Source of the DNA: Saprospiraceae bacterium
GTDB lineage: Bacteria; Bacteroidota; Bacteroidia; Chitinophagales; Saprospiraceae
Direction of reading: 5' to 3'
NCBI GenBank assembly: GCA_016706365.1
Contig: JADJJU010000017.1
Location: 1-60,293, forward strand
DNA: 60,293 bases
Position numbers and translations under genes: made by a program. The notes below the pieces were generated by a model that worked only from the letters and a program-made list of their open reading frames with translations, ran no database searches and was not told where the DNA came from. Shown here in pieces: positions 54,778 through 60,293 of the stretch. Position 1 is the stretch's first letter, and every line of letters starts with the position of its first letter.

Positions 54778-55998
54778 ATGAAAATTCAACTACTAATTGT
54801 ATTGGCTATAGTGTTTATTAGCAGGATTTATTCCCAGGATACCACGATGATTCATTCTGAAATTCCTGAGGATTCTATAGTGTACAAGCATAATTATTAC
54901 TCCATTTTTCAGAATGATTCAGACGTAAAGCAATTGCTTTATATCGGATTAAAAGGGCCTGCATTATCACCCGACAATAGAATCGGAGATTATCTTTTCT
55001 TTCTGGATGAGATTGTTTTTGAGAGAAGAATCTTTAATCAATTTAGTCTGAATGCAGGGGTGTATAACCTGAACTCCCCACTGTATTCCCAGCAGCAGCA
55101 GGATTATTATGGGACAAGTCTTTTACTTAAATATTTCATTCCGACCGTTCAGGACCGCCGTGCAAAAAAAACTAAAACAAACCTTACAGGTCCATATGTG
55201 GCTGCCGGATATCGCAATTATTTCAAAACAAGCAACTCGGTAGATAATTCTAATGGCTATTTGAGTGGTGTCGCATTTCAATTGGGATGGCAAAATAGAG
55301 TTTTTAAATACAGCTATTTCAATGTGGTTCTGAATGCTTCACTTTTATATGGAGACCAGCTTCAGGTTCCTTCTGCACACCATGATTTCCTTGGAGGTAA
55401 AATTTATTTTAATCCGGAAGTAAAATTCGGGGCTGTAATCGGTAATAGCAAAGAAAACTATCAGGCCTGCAGAATATTGAACTGCCAGCAAGACAGAAAG
55501 CATCTTTTTAAAATCAATGTCCTTGATTTACTTCGAAACAGATATTCCCGCCATGGCATTTCATTGGAATATGAGCAGAAATTAGGAGATGGACCATGGA
55601 GCATCAATGGAGGTATTTCTGTCAATTATGGATTTTACAAATCCTCTTTTGAATGGGAAGGAATTTTAAATCCCAAGATTCATAATATCTACGTTTCAGG
55701 ATTTATCGAACCACGGTATTATCATAACTTGAAGAGGAGAATGCTGAAAGGCATCAGTGGAAATGGCTTCTCTGCTAATTTTATTGGACTGGAATTGTCA
55801 AGCAATCACTGGAATTTCTTAATCCGCGGCGAAACTGAAAAGGCAAGCTTAATAAGCAACTCCAGAATACTTTATGCAAATTATAGTATCCAAAGAGAAG
55901 TTGGACGTAATTTATTTTGCCAGTTCAGAACAGGCATTCAGTACAATTTTGAGGGATTCTCACCTGCCCTGGATATTAAGTTGGGATTTGCGTTTTAG
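54778..55998 (+). CDS. outer-membrane beta-barrel protein, unknown
   Basis: 406 residues with a signal peptide (MKIQLLIVLAIVFISRIYSQ). Many alternating amphipathic strands (GPYVAAGYRNYF, FSLNAGVYNLN) and a C-terminal strand ending LGFAF suggest a barrel. Not recognised as a named family. It is the last gene of the ECF sigma operon, 28 bp after the solenoid gene. A heptad array begins at the base after its stop. Confidence 0.65.
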   Translation: MKIQLLIVLAIVFISRIYSQDTTMIHSEIPEDSIVYKHNYYSIFQNDSDVKQLLYIGLKGPALSPDNRIGDYLFFLDEIVFERRIFNQFSLNAGVYNLNSPLYSQQQQDYYGTSLLLKYFIPTVQDRRAKKTKTNLTGPYVAAGYRNYFKTSNSVDNSNGYLSGVAFQLGWQNRVFKYSYFNVVLNASLLYGDQLQVPSAHHDFLGGKIYFNPEVKFGAVIGNSKENYQACRILNCQQDRKHLFKINVLDLLRNRYSRHGISLEYEQKLGDGPWSINGGISVNYGFYKSSFEWEGILNPKIHNIYVSGFIEPRYYHNLKRRMLKGISGNGFSANFIGLELSSNHWNFLIRGETEKASLISNSRILYANYSIQREVGRNLFCQFRTGIQYNFEGFSPALDIKLGFAF

Positions 55999-56124
55999 TG
56001 AAGGGTGAATGGTGTTTGGTGAATAGTAAATAGTGAATGGTAAATGGTAAGATGTAAGATGTAAAATGTGAATGGTAAGATGTGAAATGTGAGATGAAAA
56101 TGCGAAATATAATATATGAAATGT
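55999..56124. repeat. 7-bp-period repeat array, 18 units
   Basis: It starts directly after the stop of the barrel gene. Fourteen units keep perfect 7-bp register (55999-56096) with forms TGAAGGG, TGAATGG, TGTTTGG, TGAATAG, TAAATAG, TAAATGG, TAAGATG, TAAAATG, TGAAATG, TGAGATG. Four more diverged units follow to 56124. The pattern is roughly T-R-A-R-A/T-T-G. Confidence 0.85.
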
Positions 56125-56275
56125 GAGTAGAGAAAAAGACAAAGGGGTATGTGGCAAATAAAGATCAGCACCAGACTTCATTCCGGCTGTTTGAAAGTAT
56201 GCTGGGCGAACCATGATCGCCCCCCCATTGAGTTTATTGCGTAATATTTTAGCTGTTACCTACTGGCTAATTGTA

Positions 56276-56304
56276 TAAAAAAGGACGCACCTCCGTGCGT
56301 CCTT
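56276..56304 (-). terminator. intrinsic terminator for the minus-strand gene at 56465
   Basis: A perfect 10-bp stem (AAGGACGCAC / GTGCGTCCTT, 56281-56304) with loop CTCC. On the minus strand it is followed by a T-run (complement of 56276-56282), the correct orientation for the gene ending at 56465. Confidence 0.8.
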
Positions 56305-56354
56305 ACAACTTCGTATTTACCGGCTTTTCATCTTAATATCACTTATCTCTCCCC

Positions 56355-56453
56355 GGCTGTTCACTTACTACTTATACCTTATACCTTATGCCTTACGGCT
56401 TCTTCCCGGCTGTTAGCCAGAGGCTAGAAGCGAGAGGCCAGAAGCCGGCTGTT
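56355..56453. repeat. 7-bp-period repeat cluster bounded by GGCTGTT
   Basis: GGCTGTT, CACTTAC, TACTTAT, ACCTTAT, ACCTTAT, GCCTTAC, GGCTTCT, then GGCTGTT, AGCCAGA, GGCTAGA, AGCGAGA, GGCCAGA, AGCC-GGCTGTT. Two sub-arrays of different sequence share the 7-bp period and the boundary word. It ends 11 bp from the stop of the minus-strand gene. Confidence 0.8.
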
Positions 56454-56464
56454 CAACTCATCAC

Positions 56465-57175
56465 TCATTCACATTCCACCGTATAATCAAATACATGTGA
56501 GTCGAAATCCAGCCATTTTACCTTTGGATATTTTTGCTTTATTGCATCGCATTTGCTGAACATGCGAACGAATTCTTCATCATAGTTTTTCTTCTCCAAT
56601 TTAATTGCAGCTGCGCCATTGTAACCCACATAGTATGATTTAGCATCACCCCCGGCGACGGTAAATCCCCCCACTCCCCAGCTGGTAGTTTCTTGCGCAT
56701 AAGGATCATGATACACTTTTACCTTCTTAGAAAAAGTAGGATTTAATACTTGCATCATCAGGGTTTCTTTCTTCTTTTTAATCATCACTTCTGATTTCTC
56801 GAAGTATGCATATCCTTCTTTGATTCTGTCCTGATTTATTGCTCCCGGATCTTCCCACTGACGTGGATCATTGATGAATTCCATGTTTTTTCCAAACTTA
56901 TCCCATCCACTCTGGGGAAGATACATGCTCTTGATTTGCTCAGGCTTGATTTTTACCTTCTTTCCATCAGTACCTTTTGCTTTTATCTCCTCTACAAGAC
57001 CTTTTTTTCTGCTGATCTTGTCAACAAATACTTCCATCTCTGAACCATCATCCATAGTTAGATAGGCGATTTTCTTTCCGGAAAAAGTTTCCACCGGCGG
57101 CAGAAATTTTTGTGCGGAAACACTACAAACGGAAGCAATGACCAGTGCAATTGCCAGTAATTTACATCTTAACAT
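56465..57175 (-). CDS. secreted hypothetical protein
   Basis: 236 residues; signal peptide ending CSVSAQ. The mature part is Lys-rich and starts with a beta-rich domain (KKIAYLTMDDGSEMEVFVDK) that resembles small SH3-like surface domains. Two cysteines lie near the C-terminus. Not recognised. Its own terminator and a heptad array lie downstream. Confidence 0.6.
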   Translation of the reverse strand: MLRCKLLAIALVIASVCSVSAQKFLPPVETFSGKKIAYLTMDDGSEMEVFVDKISRKKGLVEEIKAKGTDGKKVKIKPEQIKSMYLPQSGWDKFGKNMEFINDPRQWEDPGAINQDRIKEGYAYFEKSEVMIKKKKETLMMQVLNPTFSKKVKVYHDPYAQETTSWGVGGFTVAGGDAKSYYVGYNGAAAIKLEKKNYDEEFVRMFSKCDAIKQKYPKVKWLDFDSHVFDYTVECE

Positions 57176-57300
57176 ACAGATTTGGATTTAGAATTAAAGG
57201 ATTCAATTTTATTTGAAGACGCAATATATACTTACTTTTTTAAATAATGAAAAAAGTACCCGGCTTGGCCTTCTGTGCAACTAATTCCGTGGCTAAACAC

Positions 57301-57510
57301 ATGTCAAGGTGATGTCTTGCTGTACCTACGGCTTGAAAGGTGATAGCGAGGTTCACTTTGTTCACTCGCTACAAGTGTTTTTTCATGGAGTAAACCATGA
57401 AAAAGTGATAGCGAGGTTCGCTTTGCTCACTGCGCTACAAGTGTCTTTCTACTTTTGAAAAGTAGCTGAAAAAGTAGAAAGGTGATGCGCTTCGCGAGTT
57501 GTTTTATAAA
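57301..57510. repeat. modular GTGA repeats separated by hairpins
   Basis: Two copies of GTGATAGCGAGGTTC-R-CTTTG-Y-TCACT...CGCTACAAGTGT (57340-57377 and 57405-57444). They are separated by a perfect hairpin TTTTTCATGG-AGTAAA-CCATGAAAAA (57379-57404) and followed by a second hairpin (TTTCTACTTTT...AAAAGTAGAAA, about 57446-57480) and a third GTGA module. No coding potential is seen. Confidence 0.65.
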
Positions 57511-57569
57511 ACGCATCGCGCATAGTTCCTGGCTTCCTCAAGGTATTGGGCACTCGGCAGCTTCTGCCC

Positions 57570-57611
57570 GGCTGTTTGCCAACAGCTAAAGGCCAATAGC
57601 CAATAGCCTTC
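57570..57611. repeat. 7-bp-period repeat directly before the CorC stop
   Basis: GGCTGTT, TGCCAAC, AGCTAAA, GGCCAAT, AGCCAAT, AGCCTTC, ending 3 bp from the stop codon of the minus-strand CorC gene. In gene orientation it is a 3' flank, like the inverted copy at 33404-33446. Confidence 0.8.
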
Positions 57612-57614
57612 TTC

Positions 57615-58865
57615 TCACTCATCCTCCCCATTCAACTTAATTACTCTGACCGTCTCTATACGCGTGTCACTCACTGATTCCAAAACAAATCTAAAGTTCC
57701 CCAGCGTGATACTACTCCCCTCTTCAGGGATTGTTTCCGCGGTCATTACTATATACCCTGAAAGAGTAGAGTATTCCCCTTCAGGAAGATCCAGGTCTTC
57801 ATATTTTTCATTTAAATAACCCATTTCCAGTCTGCCTGAAAAGACATATTCATTTTCAGAAACAGTGATTTCTATGTATTCTTCTTTATCATGTTCATCC
57901 ACAATATCACCAAATAATTCTTCCAATATATCTTCCATGGTAATCAGACCTGCCGTTCCTCCATATTCATCCACCACGCAAGCCATGCTCGATCTCTCTC
58001 TGATAAACCGGTTCATCAATTCATACACCGGCATAGCTTCCGGGACAAAGGGCATAGTTCTCAGGATTTGTCTGACACTCCGCGGGTTTTTGAGTAATTG
58101 CTGATGATGCACGTAGCCCAGAATGTTGTCGACATCATCATCTATCACTACGACCCGGGAAAGTCCTGTTTCTTTGAATAATTGTATCAGATCCGGCACA
58201 GTGTCAGACACATCGACCATAATGATTTCCTTTCTGGGGATCATACATTCTTTGACCTTGACTTTATTGAAATGCAATGCATTTTCAAAAAGCTCTGTAT
58301 CTATCTCCTCATCGTGCTTTTGGGATGTTCCGCGAATAAAGTTTTCAAGATCTATTTTTGTAAATGCTTTTTCACCCACCTCCATTTTGGTGCGAATGAT
58401 GTACTTCAGGATAAATGAAGACATCCCCGAAACTAACCAAACCGGAGCACTCAGCAGATATTTGAAAAATAACAGTGGATAAGCAAAAAACTGCAAAGCC
58501 TCATTGGGGTATAAGCCAAAAAATGTTTTAGGAAGGAATTCTCCGAATATCAAAACCACTATTGTGATGATCACTGTGGAAATAATCAGCAAAAATAATG
58601 GCTGTTCCGACACTACCAATAACTGCGGATACAATAATTGGCTGAGCAAATAGGTAAGAATAACCAGTGTAATGTTATTGCCCACCAGCATTGTCCCGAT
58701 GAAATCTCTTGAATCTTTATAAAATTCAGCTATAATCCTGCCGGCCGCAGAGCCTTCACTTTTCTTTAATTCAATCCTTAATTTACTGGCGGAAACAAAC
58801 GCAATTTCTGCTCCGGAAAAAAGAGCAGAAAGAAGGAGAAAAATAAAAATGCCGAAAAATATCAT
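57615..58865 (-). CDS. HlyC/CorC (CNNM) family membrane protein
   Basis: 416 residues: a DUF21 membrane domain (about 1-140), a CBS pair (about 205-325; CMIPRKEIIMVDV, VVDEYGGTAGLITMEDILEELFG) and a C-terminal CorC_HlyC domain. Family members take part in Mg2+/Co2+ homeostasis. In Bacteroidota the gliding protein GldE has the same architecture, so GldE is an alternative. It lies 27 bp downstream of lptC, a common Bacteroidota order. Confidence 0.87.
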   Translation of the reverse strand: MIFFGIFIFLLLSALFSGAEIAFVSASKLRIELKKSEGSAAGRIIAEFYKDSRDFIGTMLVGNNITLVILTYLLSQLLYPQLLVVSEQPLFLLIISTVIITIVVLIFGEFLPKTFFGLYPNEALQFFAYPLLFFKYLLSAPVWLVSGMSSFILKYIIRTKMEVGEKAFTKIDLENFIRGTSQKHDEEIDTELFENALHFNKVKVKECMIPRKEIIMVDVSDTVPDLIQLFKETGLSRVVVIDDDVDNILGYVHHQQLLKNPRSVRQILRTMPFVPEAMPVYELMNRFIRERSSMACVVDEYGGTAGLITMEDILEELFGDIVDEHDKEEYIEITVSENEYVFSGRLEMGYLNEKYEDLDLPEGEYSTLSGYIVMTAETIPEEGSSITLGNFRFVLESVSDTRIETVRVIKLNGEDE

Positions 58866-58892
58866 GTAAGATTGCAGTGGTCTGCCGCAAAG

Positions 58893-59444
58893 TTATTGAA
58901 AATCTGCTTCAATATCACCAAGCTTTATTCTGCCCGTAACAGCATTGATCTCAAATCTGGTAAAATTTGCATCGGCCTTAAACCCAAATCCCTTAATAAT
59001 CTCATCCGGGCTGGAGTATTGTATGTATTTATTAGTGTAAACATTGCCTTCCTTCTCATTCCACCTCAGCTCAGAAGTGCGCAACACTTCTCCCCTTGTA
59101 TTTTTCATTACCACACTATCCTTCACCACGACTTCATTTTCAATAGGGTTGCGCACACCATATTTGGCATCCAGCCAACTTTCCACAATTCCATTTTTAT
59201 CATAAAACTCCACCTGCATTCCTTCCGGAAACTCTTCCTTCACCTGCCCATTGTCCTGAATGCGTTTCATAACCGGTCCGGTAATTCGCACTTGCAGGAT
59301 CGAAGAGTCACTGTATAACACGTCCACTCCGGTAGCCAACTCCTCCGGCGGAGCTTCGCTGTAATGCAAGGCATAGATATCCTCCACCTTGTTTGTACAG
59401 GAATGAAGCAATATAATTAAACAAAAACCTAGAAAAAGTCTCAT
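58893..59444 (-). CDS. lptC: LPS export protein LptC
   Basis: 183 residues. Lipobox LLHSC (Cys16), then an OstA-like beta-jellyroll (VDVLYSDSSILQVRITGP, EFPEGMQVEFYDKNG) typical of Bacteroidota LptC lipoproteins. It bridges LptB2FG and LptA in lipopolysaccharide transport. Its ATG overlaps the stop of the upstream T9SS-type gene by 4 bp. Confidence 0.85.
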   Translation of the reverse strand: MRLFLGFCLIILLHSCTNKVEDIYALHYSEAPPEELATGVDVLYSDSSILQVRITGPVMKRIQDNGQVKEEFPEGMQVEFYDKNGIVESWLDAKYGVRNPIENEVVVKDSVVMKNTRGEVLRTSELRWNEKEGNVYTNKYIQYSSPDEIIKGFGFKADANFTRFEINAVTGRIKLGDIEADFQ

Positions 59445-60293
59445 CGAATGAGGGTAAAGCCACCACTAAATTTTGATATTTCTGTATCCAGAAATTCAAT
59501 TTCGGCGTAATAAATAAAAACTCCTGAGCCCATATCCTGCCCCTTGAATGTCCCATCCCAGCCAAACTCCCGGGTATCGTTGAGCGGGAAATCAAATCCC
59601 TGAAAGATCAGCTCTCCCCAGCGTGAATACACTCTGAACACCTTGAATTGAATGGCTGCAGCGTTGGAGAAGCCGGTATACCTATCATTGATCCCATCCA
59701 GATTAGGTGTGAAAGCATCCGGAAAAAATACATTTTTGATTTTATTTACTCTCAGCATCAGCGAATCCTCAGCAATACAACCCTCTTCATCAGTAACTAC
59801 AATGGAGACCATCGTATTATTGCCGACCAGGACAAAAGGATCCGGACAATTATTGCAGCTTATAGATCCCTCCGGATTCCAAACATAAGAATAAGTGAGC
59901 CCCGGCAGATCAACTATTACATTGAGTTGCACGCTGTCTCCCAGTCTTACTTCCTGATCTTCACCTACATCTATGAATACAGGATAATCACAGCATTCTA
60001 CCAGTATTCTTTTTTGCTGGGTAACCAGACAACCCCTTTCATTGCGGAGCGTCAGACTTACATTTTTATATCCCGGAGTTGCATAGATGACAGAATGAGG
60101 GCCGATTCCGGATTTTGTAATCTCAGAGCTTCCCTCACCAAAATTCCATTCATAATCTTCAATCGTGCCGCCTTGTATTGTAGATCGATCCTCAAAAACA
60201 ATCGGCTCCTTTCGGCAATACTCATCTAAAGGACTTACTATTTCAAAATTTGCATCAGGGCCCAGGAAAGTAGCCGTCCCTCCAAAAGTGATA
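59441..60293 (-). CDS. C-terminal part of a T9SS cargo protein (gliding-motility C-terminal domain)
   Basis: The frame is open to the right edge, so about 283 C-terminal residues are present and the start is missing. A PKD-like domain (PIVFEDRSTIQGGTIEDYEW, then GYKNVSLTLRNERGC) and a second Ig-like segment precede the CHU_C/type B domain: FFPDAFTPNLDGINDRY, VYSRWGELIFQG, GWDGTFKGQDMGSGVFIYY. Expected to be a large secreted surface protein. It is coupled to lptC by a 4-bp overlap. Confidence 0.88.
   Translation of the reverse strand, partial: ITFGGTATFLGPDANFEIVSPLDEYCRKEPIVFEDRSTIQGGTIEDYEWNFGEGSSEITKSGIGPHSVIYATPGYKNVSLTLRNERGCLVTQQKRILVECCDYPVFIDVGEDQEVRLGDSVQLNVIVDLPGLTYSYVWNPEGSISCNNCPDPFVLVGNNTMVSIVVTDEEGCIAEDSLMLRVNKIKNVFFPDAFTPNLDGINDRYTGFSNAAAIQFKVFRVYSRWGELIFQGFDFPLNDTREFGWDGTFKGQDMGSGVFIYYAEIEFLDTEISKFSGGFTLIR

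Noticed and set aside
1..60293. CRISPR arrays, tRNA or rRNA genes, riboswitches
   Set aside because: I looked through the gaps longer than about 100 bp and saw no regularly spaced identical repeats, cloverleaf pattern or recognisable aptamer.

Overview
The window reads as a chromosome segment of a Bacteroidota member, probably near Saprospiria or Chitinophagales (the lineage is inference). Supporting signs are a type IX secretion (T9SS) C-terminal tail on an M28 peptidase, a gliding-motility/CHU_C type C-terminal domain at the right edge, many short lipoprotein signals, Bacteroidota-type gene neighbourhoods (dtd-mazG, lptC-CorC, CBS-BamA-NadK), A+T-rich intergenic DNA and few Shine-Dalgarno sites. 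No tRNA, rRNA, CRISPR array, transposase or integrase was seen.

Layout. Positions 1-8.7 kb hold a small leader-like peptide, a di-haem lipoprotein, an SRAP protein, an LpxH-like phosphoesterase, an RsbW-like kinase, YbeY, a decayed homoserine-kinase-like gene, a perfect parS palindrome, heme A synthase, an A+T-rich gap, dtd and mazG. Positions 9-17 kb hold a GAF-SpoIIE phosphatase, a TM2-TPR-SHOCT protein, CBS / BamA-like / NAD kinase genes, a cyclase and an HtrA protease. Positions 17.6-25.6 kb hold a PurF-like protein, an M1 aminopeptidase, ManC and two glycosyltransferases. Positions 25.7-31.5 kb hold a four-helix-bundle (S23) gene with a truncated copy, a divergent XRE-S24 repressor/dinB pair, thymidine kinase and a rhomboid protease. 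A maltodextrin operon (GH65, GH13, GH13, MFS; minus strand) lies at 36-43.7 kb, and a potassium cluster (porin, TrkH/KtrB, split KdpE, KdpD-like kinase) at 44.5-49.1 kb. The right end has the M28 peptidase, a MOSC protein, an ECF sigma operon, CorC, LptC and a partial T9SS-type protein.

The most unexplained material is intergenic. First, degenerate DNA with a 7-bp period lies directly after stop codons at five or more loci and also flanks the S23 gene. Second, a dispersed non-coding repeat of about 270-400 bp contains a hairpin whose stem varies while staying paired and whose TAAAT loop is constant. Third, modular hairpin repeats lie at 57.3-57.5 kb. Several genes look broken by small indels (homoserine-kinase-like remnant, KdpE, the signal peptide of one GH13, a small membrane protein). 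Some of these sit at homopolymers, so assembly error has to be excluded before decay or programmed frameshifting is claimed.
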